From Paratractidigestivibacter sp963630635 (GTDB lineage: Bacteria; Actinomycetota; Coriobacteriia; Coriobacteriales; Atopobiaceae): a DNA stretch of 47,890 nucleotides. The translations under genes were made by a program, and so were the position numbers. Below, piece after piece: positions 1-9,250 of the stretch (position 1 is its first letter; every line of letters begins with the position of its first letter). The notes under the pieces are model-generated. The model was given only the letters and a program-made list of their open reading frames with translations, ran no database searches and was not told where the DNA came from. The stretch spans positions 1 through 47,890 of the forward strand of contig CAVGOA010000015.1 in NCBI GenBank assembly GCA_963630635.1. The letters run 5' to 3'.

Positions 1-70
1 CGCGCGCACAAAACCGCCGCGAGTACTGACGAGCCCCCAATCGCGCGCAACCACCAGCCCTTAGCAACCT

Positions 71-1003
71 CTAGTAGAACCACGCCTCGCTGTCAGGGTC
101 CTCAGCCGCCGTACCGGCCCAAATGTCGTACTGGCCCTTGTCGTGCTTGCGGCCCCACCACACCAGCGCAACGATGCACGCCAGGTGCAGCACCGCAGCT
201 AGCACCGAGCCCTCGACGCCAAAAACCACGTCGTACGCGATTCCGTTGCTGGGCGTCCCAACCAGGCTAAAGAACGAGTACGTCGACGGGGTCCCGCTGT
301 TGGGCAGGCCAAAAATGATGTTCTGCGTGAGGTTCCACGCGGTGTGCGCGCCCATCGCCATCCAAATGCTGTCAAAATAGCGCACCATCAGCGCGTACAA
401 CACGCCAATAAAGAACAGGTTGATCATGGGCAGTACCTTGATGCCGTCGTTGAAGATGTGCATGAGCGCAAACGCCGCCGCCGAGACAATAATCGCCGGC
501 CACTCGCCGTACGTGCGGCAAACGCGCTGGTAGATAAAGCCGCGCGCGGTGATTTCCTCGGTAGAGGACTGAATAAAGATAAAGATGAGGAAGGCGAGAA
601 GACCCACGGGCGAGAACTGCGTGAACTCAAGCTGCAGGCTGCCGGTCAAAACGCCTACGCCAACGCACGCTGCGTTGCACGCAAAGCCAAAAGCCAGGCC
701 AATCAACAGCATGTGCGGCCGGTTGCCAGAGGGCTTGGTCCCCAGTGCCTTGAGATAGGGCCGCCAGGGCTTCACGATGGCCAACAGCGCAAGGAAGCCC
801 AGCATAACGCCCAGAAACGCGTTGTACTCGCTGAGCAACTTTAGCCCGCTCTCGCCCAGCGCCGCGCCAAACAGCGCCGAGCTCAGCCCGGCCAAGGGCT
901 TGAGCAAGATCACGCCGAGGATGGCGCCAACCAAAAGCGACAGACCCTCTGCAATGGCAGTGCTGGACACCGCTCCGCACAGCACCCGTTTCTTCAAATC
1001 CAT
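71..1003 (-). CDS. CPBP-family intramembrane metalloprotease
   Basis: Polytopic membrane protein of about 310 residues carrying the three signatures of the CPBP (CAAX protease and bacteriocin-processing, Abi) family: an EExxxR motif (EEITAR), a second motif ending in His (FALMHIF), and a HxxxN motif (HTAWN). In the family these residues form a glutamate/histidine active site inside the membrane. Bacterial members are often linked to bacteriocin self-immunity or surface-protein processing, but the substrate here is unknown. The start at 1003 is chosen because the minus strand reads GGAGGAACAAATG there, an excellent ribosome-binding site; the frame stays open 19 codons further upstream without one. 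It is transcribed divergently from the LuxR-type gene, with a long hairpin in between. Family assignment is firm; the biological role is not. Confidence 0.9.
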   Translation of the reverse strand: MDLKKRVLCGAVSSTAIAEGLSLLVGAILGVILLKPLAGLSSALFGAALGESGLKLLSEYNAFLGVMLGFLALLAIVKPWRPYLKALGTKPSGNRPHMLLIGLAFGFACNAACVGVGVLTGSLQLEFTQFSPVGLLAFLIFIFIQSSTEEITARGFIYQRVCRTYGEWPAIIVSAAAFALMHIFNDGIKVLPMINLFFIGVLYALMVRYFDSIWMAMGAHTAWNLTQNIIFGLPNSGTPSTYSFFSLVGTPSNGIAYDVVFGVEGSVLAAVLHLACIVALVWWGRKHDKGQYDIWAGTAAEDPDSEAWFY

Positions 1004-1084
1004 TTGTTCCTCCGAACGTCGATACACAACACCTGTCGATTGTAGCCCGTCTCGCCGCACCTTCGACGCGTCCCTCTTCGATGG

Positions 1085-1144
1085 CGGGACCTAAATCGCA
1101 GATAAAGCGCTTCAATTGGGCGAGAATCTGCGATTTAGGTCTCG
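1085..1144. repeat. Long inverted repeat between divergent genes
   Basis: A perfect 15-bp inverted repeat, ACCTAAATCGCAGAT at 1089-1103 and its complement at 1126-1140, with a 22-nt loop. The stem extends a few more pairs outward, including one G-U pair. The loop contains GCGCTTCAATTGGGCGAGA, which resembles in reverse the GCCCAGTTGAGCG core of the larger palindromic elements elsewhere in this window. It could be a bidirectional terminator, but there is no T-run and the flanking genes diverge, so it is more likely an extragenic repeat or a regulatory site for either gene. Confidence 0.75.
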
Positions 1145-1238
1145 TCATCGCAGCGCGGGGGCGTGGCGAGAAACGGCGCCCTCCCTGGCGGGTACAATCG
1201 TGCAAGTCGCATGGCGAGAAGATCTTGGGGGAATGACT

Positions 1239-2225
1239 ATGCGAATGCCTATGCCTTTGATGTGCGCCTCGTTTGAGCCGGGGCACTTGGAAGAAGCCCT
1301 GGACGGCATCACCGATCCGGACAGCCGCGCCATCGCGACGGCCGAGGCGCATCTCTATTGCGCCCGCGAAGAGCAGGCCGTCGAGGCCGCCCGTCCGTAT
1401 CTCCACCACGAAGACCCGGCGCTGCGCTATTCGGCCTGCCTCATCTCGGGCTATGCCAACCTATCGCTCAACCACATCGCCGAGGCCCGCATTGCCCTGC
1501 GCGGTCTTCTCGCCCCCGTCGACGTGTCAGAGCCCGACGTGGTCAAGGCCGCCCATATCCTCATGGGCGCCGCGGCCAGTGTCCTTCTCCACCTGTCGCC
1601 TCCCTTTACCGTCGAGGAGTTCTACCCCCTGGCGGCAAAACTGCCCGAGGGCCTGCGCCTGTTTTCCAGCTACGTGCTGGCCCACGCTTTCTACCTGCAC
1701 GGCGAGTACGGCCGTTGCACGGGCGCGGCCTTGAACGCCCTCATCATGAAGCAGGGTAACTACCCCGTAAGCGAGCTCTTTTTGCACCTGGTGGCCTCGA
1801 TGGGCTACATGAGCTTGAAAGAGGTCGACCGCGCTCGCTGGCACTTCGAGACCGCCTGGTCCATCGCGCGCCCCGACGACATGATCGAGCCCGTGGGCAT
1901 GCACCATGGCCTGCTCCAGGGCCTGATCGAGGTCTGCCTCAAGGGCCTGGAGCCCCAGGAGTTCTCGCGCGTCATCGAGATCACCTACCGCTTTAGCCAC
2001 GGCTGGCGCCGCATCCACAACCCAGACTCGGGCGATGACGTGGCCGACGACCTTACCACCACCGAGTTCACCGTCTCGATGCTGGCCTGCCGCGGCTGGT
2101 CCAACGCCGAGATAGCCAAGCACCTGGGCATCTCGGCGGGCACGGTCAAGAACCGCCTGTCCAGCACCTACGCCAAGCTGGGGATTTCTAGCCGAGCAGA
2201 GCTGGCTGCCCGCATGCCTAAGTAG
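1239..2225 (+). CDS. LuxR-family transcriptional regulator with helical N-terminal region
   Basis: The C-terminal ~60 residues form a clear LuxR/GerE helix-turn-helix: LTTTEFTVSMLACRGWSNAE followed by IAKHLGISAGTVKNRLSSTY. The preceding ~260 residues are Ala/Leu-rich helical repeats of TPR-like character with no receiver or autoinducer-binding signature, so the input signal is unknown. Several ATGs cluster at 1233, 1239, 1245 and beyond; 1239 sits 7 nt after GGGGG and is preferred, with 1233 an alternative. A longer reading frame beginning TTG at 1116 would start inside the upstream hairpin and is unlikely. The gene directly precedes the giant surface-protein gene, whose upstream region shares a 30-bp element with another surface/secreted operon, making this protein a natural candidate for that element's binder. 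That link is inference only. Confidence 0.88.
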   Translation: MRMPMPLMCASFEPGHLEEALDGITDPDSRAIATAEAHLYCAREEQAVEAARPYLHHEDPALRYSACLISGYANLSLNHIAEARIALRGLLAPVDVSEPDVVKAAHILMGAAASVLLHLSPPFTVEEFYPLAAKLPEGLRLFSSYVLAHAFYLHGEYGRCTGAALNALIMKQGNYPVSELFLHLVASMGYMSLKEVDRARWHFETAWSIARPDDMIEPVGMHHGLLQGLIEVCLKGLEPQEFSRVIEITYRFSHGWRRIHNPDSGDDVADDLTTTEFTVSMLACRGWSNAEIAKHLGISAGTVKNRLSSTYAKLGISSRAELAARMPK

Positions 2226-2312
2226 CTGGCGAGAAGGGCGCGGCGGCGTCGGGGCGGGCTCCCCGGTGCCGGCCCGGGCGGGTCCCGTGCCCCGAAGCGC
2301 CCCCGGGGTAGA

Positions 2313-2342
2313 TTTGGCCGATTTGCCCCTCAAACGGCACTA
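2313..2342 (+). promoter_or_regulatory. Shared 30-bp upstream element, copy 1
   Basis: A 30-bp segment that recurs at 9158-9187 with one mismatch. It contains an imperfect inverted repeat, GCCGATT-TGCCCCTC-AAACGGC (perfect in the second copy as GCCGTTT-N8-AAACGGC). Its right end lies 66 bp before the adhesin start codon. Either an operator or promoter-proximal element shared by the two surface/secreted transcription units, or a small dispersed repeat. The similar distance to the start codon (66 versus 64 bp) favours a regulatory role. Confidence 0.55.
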
Positions 2343-2407
2343 CCGCCTTCACGGTTTTGCCCCCATCCTGAAAAGTGATTCAGGTTCTCTAGGATAGGGG
2401 GTACACG

Positions 2408-5400
2408 ATGAGGAAACGGTTACTAGGCCTTCTGTTCACGGTGCTGATGGTGTTTTGCCTGGCGCCCTCCGCGGCGCTGGCGGCCAACAGCGCAGTGGCC
2501 GATCAGTCCACGATCTTGACCTGGCAAGACCTGATCAAGGATACGTTCTCGAATGAGAGCACGGCCAGCGTTGGCCGTATCTGGACCGACAAGACCGTTC
2601 AGACCAATAGCATCACCACTGCAGGTGACTCTGGGGCTACTGTCACTGTTAGTAAGAAGGGCGATAACGCCACGTTTATCACGGGCCTTTCCGTCCTTTC
2701 TTCGACGTCGAATCTCGCTTCTGCCACCACCACGCCGCTCGACATCGTGCTGGTGCTGGATACGTCTTCGTCGATGACTGGGAGCATAAGTACATCTACC
2801 GGTACGACGACAAGGATTGAGGCTCTGAAAGACGCCGCCAACAGCTTCGTCGACGTCATCGCCAATAAGAACAAGGACATATCCGATGAGGCCAAGCAGC
2901 ATCGGGTTGCCGTTGTGAGCTTTAATTCTTCCGCCACTACGAACCAGGGCATGACGGCGTGCGCAGGCGACAAAGCAACCGAGATTAAGAGCGCGATTAC
3001 GGCTTTGACTACTAGTCAGGGAACGCATTCCGATTACGGTTTGCAGCAGGCTCAGACGGTGCTGACCGACTCGAAGCGTGATGGCGCGAAGCAGATTGTC
3101 GTCTTTTTCACCGACGGTATACCTACGGTGTCTGGCGCAGACAATTTCGACCCCGCCATAGCCAGCCCTGCCGTGACGGCCGCTGGGCAAATGAAGGGTA
3201 CTGGAAACGGCGCGACTGTGTATACCATCGGTATTCACGACAAGGCCGACCCCTCTGACGATCCGAACGCTGACGGGACCCATGTTCTTAATAAGTTCCT
3301 GCACGCAGTGTCGAGCAACTACCCTGCGGCGACGTATACGGCAAACGGGAGCACCTACACCTGGTCCTTTGGCGCTCGCGCCAAGAAGGCCGACGGAACC
3401 ACCGACGCCGCGTTCTATAAGAGCGCAACTACCGCAGACGAGCTCTCCCAGATCTTCTCCGACATCTCTCAGGAAATCACGAAACCCGCCGAGTATCCCA
3501 CGCAGACCGAGGAAGGTTACGCGTCCACGTCTGGCTACGTCACGTTCAACGATCAGCTGGGCGACTACATGGAGGTCAAGGATCTCTCGACGCTGGTCTA
3601 TAACGGCGTTGTGTTTGAGAACCCCACCAAGGACACCAGCGCCGATCTTCTCACCGACACGTATACCTTTAGCGGCACGGTCAACTCTGGCATTGTCGAG
3701 AACAGCAGCCTGGCCAACATCGTGATTACTGTCACACACTCCCAGACTACAAAGATGGGCGACCTTGTAGAGGTCAAGGTCCCTGCAACGCTTATCCCGT
3801 TGCGCCACTTTACTGTTGACCTCCGTAACAAAAAGTTTGGCGTCGACAACACCGGTCCCGTCACGGTGTTCTACTCCTCTGGCTTAAAGTCCCAGGTCAG
3901 CAATCTTCTCGCCAAGCCCGATGCGGACATGACCACCTATATCGACGGGCACACCGACGAGACCACCGGTCAGGTATTCTTCTATGCAAACGAGTGGACC
4001 GGCGACGCCGAGCTGGGCGACACGACGTCCCACTTCAACCCCTCTAGCAGCAACAGCTTCTACTACTTCACGCAGAACACGCCTATCTACACCGACGAGA
4101 ACTGCACGATTCCCGCGACTCAGATTGTCGACAGCCCGGAACATGCGTACTGGTATAAGCACGAGTACTACTACAAGAATCAGAGCTACGAGCCGATTCT
4201 TGCCTTTGAAGTGAACTCCGTCCCGGGAGCCGATGCGGCGCAGTTCGAGGGTGCCATTGGATACGACAACAACGGGCATGCGTACTTCAAGGCTGGCACC
4301 GCCCGTCTGATTCACGTCAACTCTACGCACAGGGGTAAGGAGAACAACGAGTCTGGTACCGCTTGGGACGTGCTGGACCCGCGGTGGAACAGCGTGACCA
4401 ACGTTGCCGACGCGACGACCGTCACCCCGCATCTGGGCAACAACGGCAAGCTTATGCTCGACAAGCCGGCAACGCTCGAGGTCAAGAAGACCGTCGAGGT
4501 CGGCGAGGGATATGATTTAAGCGAGTACACCAATAAGTCTTTCGACTTTACGATTAGTGTTCCCGGCGCCGCTGGCAAGAGCTTGCAGGCCGAGGTCGTT
4601 GACAAGACTGGCACCCGTGTGGGCGACGCCTTCACTCTGACTTTCAATGCTCAGGGCAGCGCAACTCACTCTATCAAGCACGACGAGACCCTCAAGGTCT
4701 ATGGCCTTGAGGCTGGCTGGACCTACACGGTCTTAGAGCCTGCAGACAAGCTTCCCGCCGGTTTCACGCAGACCGCGCCCGCGGATAAGGACGGCAAGGC
4801 CGTCGCCGCGACGGGTACCTTCGTGGCCGGCCAGACCGCTACGGCGAGCTTCACCAACAAGTACTCTGCCACCGGCACGCTTGAGGGCAAGACCAATCTT
4901 GATGGCGAGAAGACCCTTGAGGGCCGCGATTGGAACGACACCGACAAGTTCGCCTTCAAGATCGAGGCCGTGACCGAGGGCGCACCGCTGCCTGCCCAGA
5001 CCACCGCGAGCGTCACCAAGAATGATGTCGAGAATGACCGCGCGTTTTTCTCCTTTGGTGACATTACCTACACCAAGCCCGGCGCCTACGAGTACAAGGT
5101 CTGCGAGTCTGTTGCCGATAGCACGATCAACGGTGGCGTCACTGCTTCCCAGGCGGTTTACCAGGTTGTGGTGACCGTGACCGACAATGGCGACGGCACG
5201 CTGATGGCCACTGCGGCCAAGACCCTGGTCAAGGACGACAAGGGCGTCGAACAGACCGGCGAGTCGGTCCCTGCCGATACCCTGGCGTTTGCCAACGAGT
5301 ACACGACCACCAACGCGACGTTCGACACCGCCAACCTTGGCCTGGCCAAGCAGCTGACGGGCCGCGAGTGGAAGGACGGCGACGAGTTCCAGTTCAAGCT

Positions 5401-8400
5401 CGAGGCCGTGACCAAGGGCGCCCCGATGCCCGAGTCCGACGTCGCGACCGTCACCAAAGCGGGCCACTTCGACTTTGGCACCATCACCTACGCCGCCGCG
5501 GGCGCGTACGAGTACCAGGTCACCGAGGTCCCCGGCACCGCCGGCGGCATGACTTACGACACCAACGTCGCCAAGTTCAAGGTCACCGTGACCGACAACC
5601 TTGAGGGCCAGCTCGTCGCCACCGCGGAGCTTGTCTCTGGCACCGCGACCTTCACCAACAAGTACGAGGCCCAGCCCGCCACTGCCACGGCAAACTTCGA
5701 GAAAGTCATCTCGGGCCGCGACTGGGTTGACGGCGACAGCTTCACCTTTGACCTTACGGCCGTCGATGGTGCCCCGATGCCCGAGCCCGCCTCCGTCACC
5801 GTCACCAATAGCGATGCCGTAAACGGCCGCGCGCCCTTCTCCTTTGGACCTATGACCTATGACACAGTCGGTGCCTATAAGTACCAGGTCACCGAGGCCA
5901 AGGGTCGTCTCGCCGGCATCACATACGACGACCACACCGCCACCATCACCGTGACCGTGACCGACGACGGCGAAGGCAAGCTCGTTGCCGCCACGACCGT
6001 GACCGGCTCCGTCTTCACCAACACCTACGGCACGAGCATGAGCTACACCGCCGCGGGCAGCCTCTCTGTGGCCAAGGCCCTGACCGGCCGCGCGATGGCT
6101 GACGGCCAGTTCAAGATCACCGTCACGCCCGACGACCAGGCCTCCGCCGACGCTCTGGGTATCGACCTTGCGGGTCGCGCGATCTCTATGCCCGCCGCGG
6201 CCGACGGAGCGCAGGCGACCGTCGACGTCCTGGCCGGCCACGACGTGAACTTCTCGCAGGCAGACGCCGGCAAGACCTACAGCTATAAGGTGGTCGAGAG
6301 CTACACCGCCGCCAACGGCTACACCTACGACACGGCCGTGCGCTCCGTGACCATCGCCGTGACCGACGACCCCGCGACCGCCACCTTGACGGCGACCACC
6401 ACGGTTACCGGCGGCCCCAATGGCACGCAGGTCTTCACCTACACGGGAAGCGCCACTAGCGACAAGAAGGCCGTCGTGCCCTTCTACAACAGCTACTTTG
6501 CGTCCACCGATGTTCCGGGCGGCACGGCTGCCCAGGTTAGCGCCACTAAGTCCCTGACCGGCCGCGATATGACTGTGGGCGAGTTCGCCTTTGGCGTCCA
6601 CCTGGCCGGCAGCGATCGCGACGTCCTTACCGCCACCAACGCGGCCGACGGCTCGGTGACCCTGGGTACCCTGCACTACGACACCAAGTCCTTGGCCCAG
6701 CTTGTGGCCGATGGCTACGCCACCCGCAACGGCGAAGACTGGACCGTGCCTTACGTGGCATACGAGAAGACCGATGGCCTGGCAGATAAGGGCATCACGG
6801 CCATGACGCAGCCCATCGCCTTTACCGTGACCGTGCACGACAACGGCGACGGTACCCTGACCGCCACCGCCAACGTGCCCGACGCGGGCCTGGCCTTTGC
6901 CAACGCCTACGCCACGGGCGACCCCGCCCAGGTGAGCGTCACCGGCGTCAAGGTCCTTGAGCACGCCGACGGCCTGACCCCCAACGACATCACCGGCAAG
7001 TTCACCTTCACCATCAAGTCCGACGACCCGGCGGCGCCTCTGCCTACCAGCGTGACCGCCACCAACGACGCCAACGGCAACATCGACTTTGGCGCGATCA
7101 GCTTCACGCTGGACGACCTCAATCGCGCCCTTGGCACGACCGGTGAGAAGGAAAGCGAGACCAAGGTAGAGGACGAGAAGAAGGACGACGCCGAGGTTAA
7201 GGACGAGGAGAAGACCGAAGAGAAGTCCGAAGAGAAGGCCGACTCCGAAGCCAAGGACGAGACCCAGGCCAAGGACGACGTCGAGAAGACCGATGGACCT
7301 GCGGTCGACGTCATGAGCCTTGATGAGGAGGAGCCCGTCGCCGAGGTCAATGAGCCCCTGGTCAGCGAGCCTGTGGCCGAGGCGGAGCCTGCGATCGAGC
7401 CCGAGCCTGTGGCCGAGCCCGAGGCCGAAGCTGAACCTGTTGCCGAGGCAGAACCTGCGATCGAGCCCGTGGCCGAGCCCGTTGTCGAACCCGTCGCAGA
7501 GCCCGTCGCCGAGGCTGACCCCGAACCCCTGGTTCTTCTCAGCACCCCCGTCGTCTCTGACGCCCCGGTTGCCAACGAAGCCCCTGCGACCAACGATGTC
7601 CAGACCACCAATGACGACGAGGTCAACCCCGTAACCGAGGGCGCTCTCGAGACCCAGCCCGCCGCGTTCTTCCGCGCGTTGTCCCTCTTCAAGCCCGCGA
7701 CCTTCTCCGCAACCAAGCGCGCGAGCGAGACCGTGCCCGCCGCCAATGAAACCACCCCGGCCGCCCGTTCCTACACCTTCGTCTACACCGTGACCGAGAC
7801 CGGCTCTGTGGCGGGTGTCACCAACGACGCCCAGGTCAAGACCGTGCGCGTCAAGGTCACCGACGACGGTCTGGGCAACCTTACCGCCGAGCTGGTGGGC
7901 GAGAAGGGCAAGCCTGCCTTTACCTTCACCAACAGCTACGACGTCACCCCGGTCGACTCTAGCGTGACCGACCAGATTGACGTCGCCAAGCGCATGACCG
8001 GTCGCGACCTGACCGGCGGCGAGTTCACCTTCGAGCTTCTTGAGGGCGACGAGGTCGTGGCCCGCGGTTCCAACAGCCCCGATGGCTCCGTGAGCATGGC
8101 GCCTGTTACCTACACCGAGCCGGGAGCGCACCACTACACCCTGCGCGAGGTTGGCGGCGGCAACACCGAGGCTGGCGTTACCTATGACGGCGCGACGTAC
8201 CAGGTAGACACCGTTGTTACCGATAACGGCGACGGCACCCTGGCTGTCAGCCACCGCGTGGCCGAGGGACAAGACGTCGTCTTTGCCAACAGCTACGAGG
8301 CCAAGCCCACGTCCGTCGTCATCGGCGCGGCCAAGGTACTCAAGGGCGAGGACCTGAAAGACGGCCAGTTCACCTTCAAGCTGGTGGGCGAGGGTGTTGA

Positions 8401-8878
8401 GCTCACGGCCAAGAACGCGGCGGACGGCTCCGTGACCTTCGACGCGCTTGACTTCGCCGCACCCGGCACCTACGAGTACGACGTCTACGAGGTCAACGAC
8501 GGTCAGGACAACGTCACCTATGACGAGGCCAAGCGTCACGTGGTCGTTACCGTGACCGACGATGGCGAGGGTCACTTGGTAGCCGAGGTCGCTGGCGCCG
8601 ACGCCAAGGCCCTGACCTTCACCAACGTCTACGACGAGCCTGTGGTTCCCACCCCCGAGCCCACGCCCGACCCGGAACCCACTCCTGAGCCGGAGCCCAC
8701 CCCCGAACCCGCCCCCACCGTGGTGGAGAAGCAGACCGTCGTCACCAAGACCGTTCGCAAGAACGTGTACGTCCCCTACACGGGCGACCAGGTCACCTGG
8801 ACCGCAGCAGCCCTTCTCGGCGCCTGCGCCCTGATCTTCGTCGCGGTCGCCCTGGCCCTTAAGCGCACCCGCAAGTAG
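2408..8878 (+). CDS. Giant wall-anchored adhesin/pilin-like protein with VWA domain and isopeptide repeats
   Basis: 2156 residues. In order: a Sec signal peptide (about 1-26, ending ALAA); a von Willebrand A domain (about 110-350) with the metal-binding motif DTSSS and a later FFTDG; a beta-rich linker; a domain opening LEVKKTVEVGEGY; then about eight tandem ~100-residue Ig-like repeats of the streptococcal pilin (Spy0128/FctA) isopeptide type. Each begins near K-x-L-x-GR, has a VTE-like glutamate, and ends in an FTNxY-type strand, the Lys/Glu/Asn positions that form intramolecular isopeptide bonds in that family. A Pro/Glu-rich stalk and a sorting signal follow: VPYTGD, a hydrophobic helix and KRTRK. 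Between about 1578 and 1787 the sixth repeat is interrupted by a Lys/Glu-rich then PxAEPE-rich segment. Likely a surface or pilus-tip adhesin; no pilus partners or sortase are adjacent. The start follows AGGATAGGGGG. Confidence 0.9.
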   Translation: MRKRLLGLLFTVLMVFCLAPSAALAANSAVADQSTILTWQDLIKDTFSNESTASVGRIWTDKTVQTNSITTAGDSGATVTVSKKGDNATFITGLSVLSSTSNLASATTTPLDIVLVLDTSSSMTGSISTSTGTTTRIEALKDAANSFVDVIANKNKDISDEAKQHRVAVVSFNSSATTNQGMTACAGDKATEIKSAITALTTSQGTHSDYGLQQAQTVLTDSKRDGAKQIVVFFTDGIPTVSGADNFDPAIASPAVTAAGQMKGTGNGATVYTIGIHDKADPSDDPNADGTHVLNKFLHAVSSNYPAATYTANGSTYTWSFGARAKKADGTTDAAFYKSATTADELSQIFSDISQEITKPAEYPTQTEEGYASTSGYVTFNDQLGDYMEVKDLSTLVYNGVVFENPTKDTSADLLTDTYTFSGTVNSGIVENSSLANIVITVTHSQTTKMGDLVEVKVPATLIPLRHFTVDLRNKKFGVDNTGPVTVFYSSGLKSQVSNLLAKPDADMTTYIDGHTDETTGQVFFYANEWTGDAELGDTTSHFNPSSSNSFYYFTQNTPIYTDENCTIPATQIVDSPEHAYWYKHEYYYKNQSYEPILAFEVNSVPGADAAQFEGAIGYDNNGHAYFKAGTARLIHVNSTHRGKENNESGTAWDVLDPRWNSVTNVADATTVTPHLGNNGKLMLDKPATLEVKKTVEVGEGYDLSEYTNKSFDFTISVPGAAGKSLQAEVVDKTGTRVGDAFTLTFNAQGSATHSIKHDETLKVYGLEAGWTYTVLEPADKLPAGFTQTAPADKDGKAVAATGTFVAGQTATASFTNKYSATGTLEGKTNLDGEKTLEGRDWNDTDKFAFKIEAVTEGAPLPAQTTASVTKNDVENDRAFFSFGDITYTKPGAYEYKVCESVADSTINGGVTASQAVYQVVVTVTDNGDGTLMATAAKTLVKDDKGVEQTGESVPADTLAFANEYTTTNATFDTANLGLAKQLTGREWKDGDEFQFKLEAVTKGAPMPESDVATVTKAGHFDFGTITYAAAGAYEYQVTEVPGTAGGMTYDTNVAKFKVTVTDNLEGQLVATAELVSGTATFTNKYEAQPATATANFEKVISGRDWVDGDSFTFDLTAVDGAPMPEPASVTVTNSDAVNGRAPFSFGPMTYDTVGAYKYQVTEAKGRLAGITYDDHTATITVTVTDDGEGKLVAATTVTGSVFTNTYGTSMSYTAAGSLSVAKALTGRAMADGQFKITVTPDDQASADALGIDLAGRAISMPAAADGAQATVDVLAGHDVNFSQADAGKTYSYKVVESYTAANGYTYDTAVRSVTIAVTDDPATATLTATTTVTGGPNGTQVFTYTGSATSDKKAVVPFYNSYFASTDVPGGTAAQVSATKSLTGRDMTVGEFAFGVHLAGSDRDVLTATNAADGSVTLGTLHYDTKSLAQLVADGYATRNGEDWTVPYVAYEKTDGLADKGITAMTQPIAFTVTVHDNGDGTLTATANVPDAGLAFANAYATGDPAQVSVTGVKVLEHADGLTPNDITGKFTFTIKSDDPAAPLPTSVTATNDANGNIDFGAISFTLDDLNRALGTTGEKESETKVEDEKKDDAEVKDEEKTEEKSEEKADSEAKDETQAKDDVEKTDGPAVDVMSLDEEEPVAEVNEPLVSEPVAEAEPAIEPEPVAEPEAEAEPVAEAEPAIEPVAEPVVEPVAEPVAEADPEPLVLLSTPVVSDAPVANEAPATNDVQTTNDDEVNPVTEGALETQPAAFFRALSLFKPATFSATKRASETVPAANETTPAARSYTFVYTVTETGSVAGVTNDAQVKTVRVKVTDDGLGNLTAELVGEKGKPAFTFTNSYDVTPVDSSVTDQIDVAKRMTGRDLTGGEFTFELLEGDEVVARGSNSPDGSVSMAPVTYTEPGAHHYTLREVGGGNTEAGVTYDGATYQVDTVVTDNGDGTLAVSHRVAEGQDVVFANSYEAKPTSVVIGAAKVLKGEDLKDGQFTFKLVGEGVELTAKNAADGSVTFDALDFAAPGTYEYDVYEVNDGQDNVTYDEAKRHVVVTVTDDGEGHLVAEVAGADAKALTFTNVYDEPVVPTPEPTPDPEPTPEPEPTPEPAPTVVEKQTVVTKTVRKNVYVPYTGDQVTWTAAALLGACALIFVAVALALKRTRK

Positions 8879-8903
8879 CGCCCTGGCACACCCTCCCCGG
8901 GAT

Positions 8904-8939
8904 CCCCGCCTGTCCGTACCCCCGACAGGCGGGGTTTTC
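8904..8939 (+). terminator. Rho-independent terminator of the adhesin gene
   Basis: Perfect 11-bp GC-rich stem CCCCGCCTGTC / GACAGGCGGGG with a 9-nt loop, followed immediately by TTTTCT, 26 bp after the adhesin stop codon. Confidence 0.92.
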
Positions 8940-8977
8940 TGTGCTCGCGCGACTCTTTGCGCCCGCCGCACGGAGGC

Positions 8978-9113
8978 ATGCGCGACTTTTCGCGGTTTAA
9001 ATCGCGACCCGTCGAGTAGCCAGCTCGTTTTCGCCGACGTTTGCCCAGTTGAGCGAAAGCCAAACCTCGCCGGCTGCTCACCCAAACCAGTTTTAAACCC
9101 CGAAAAGTCGCGT
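8978..9113 (+). repeat. ~138-bp palindromic extragenic element, copy A
   Basis: The outer arms ATGCGCGACTTTTCGCGG / CCGAAAAGTCGCGTG are inverted and both run into a TTTAAA. The inner region reads GAGTAG, CGTTTTCGCCGACG, then TTTGCCCAGTTGAGCGAAAG, and closes with GGCTGCTC, so it can fold into one long cruciform or hairpin. Further copies are at 14916-15054 (same orientation) and 16336-16473 (opposite orientation). There is no coding capacity. Together with the terminator and the 30-bp element it fills most of the 372-bp gap between the adhesin and hydrolase genes. Confidence 0.88.
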
Positions 9114-9157
9114 GTCCTTCCGGCCACAGTCCCGAACCGCAGCCAACAAGGCTTGCC

Positions 9158-9187
9158 TTTGGCCGTTTTGCCCCTCAAACGGCACTA
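9158..9187 (+). promoter_or_regulatory. Shared 30-bp upstream element, copy 2
   Basis: Second copy of the element at 2313-2342, 29 of 30 positions identical. Here the internal inverted repeat is perfect, GCCGTTT-TGCCCCTC-AAACGGC. Its right end lies 64 bp upstream of the hydrolase start codon. The sequences around the two copies are otherwise different, so the conservation is local. Confidence 0.55.
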
Positions 9188-9250
9188 GGCGGCCCTCTTT
9201 CCTGAAAGCAGAATGAAGCAATCAGTATTCCCCGGGGAAAGGGAAGTGTC

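Noticed and set aside
1..70. Possible feature at the left edge
   Set aside because: Only 70 bp before the CPBP stop codon; nothing recognisable.
1116..1238. Longer LuxR-type protein starting at TTG 1116
   Set aside because: The codon sits inside the loop of the 1085-1144 hairpin with no Shine-Dalgarno sequence; the extension lacks family similarity.
4733..9178. 1481-codon open frame on the minus strand opposite the adhesin gene
   Set aside because: It mirrors the codon bias of the repetitive plus-strand gene. The translation is low-complexity Gly/Val/His-rich without domains, and the plus strand has a signal peptide, repeats and sorting signal.
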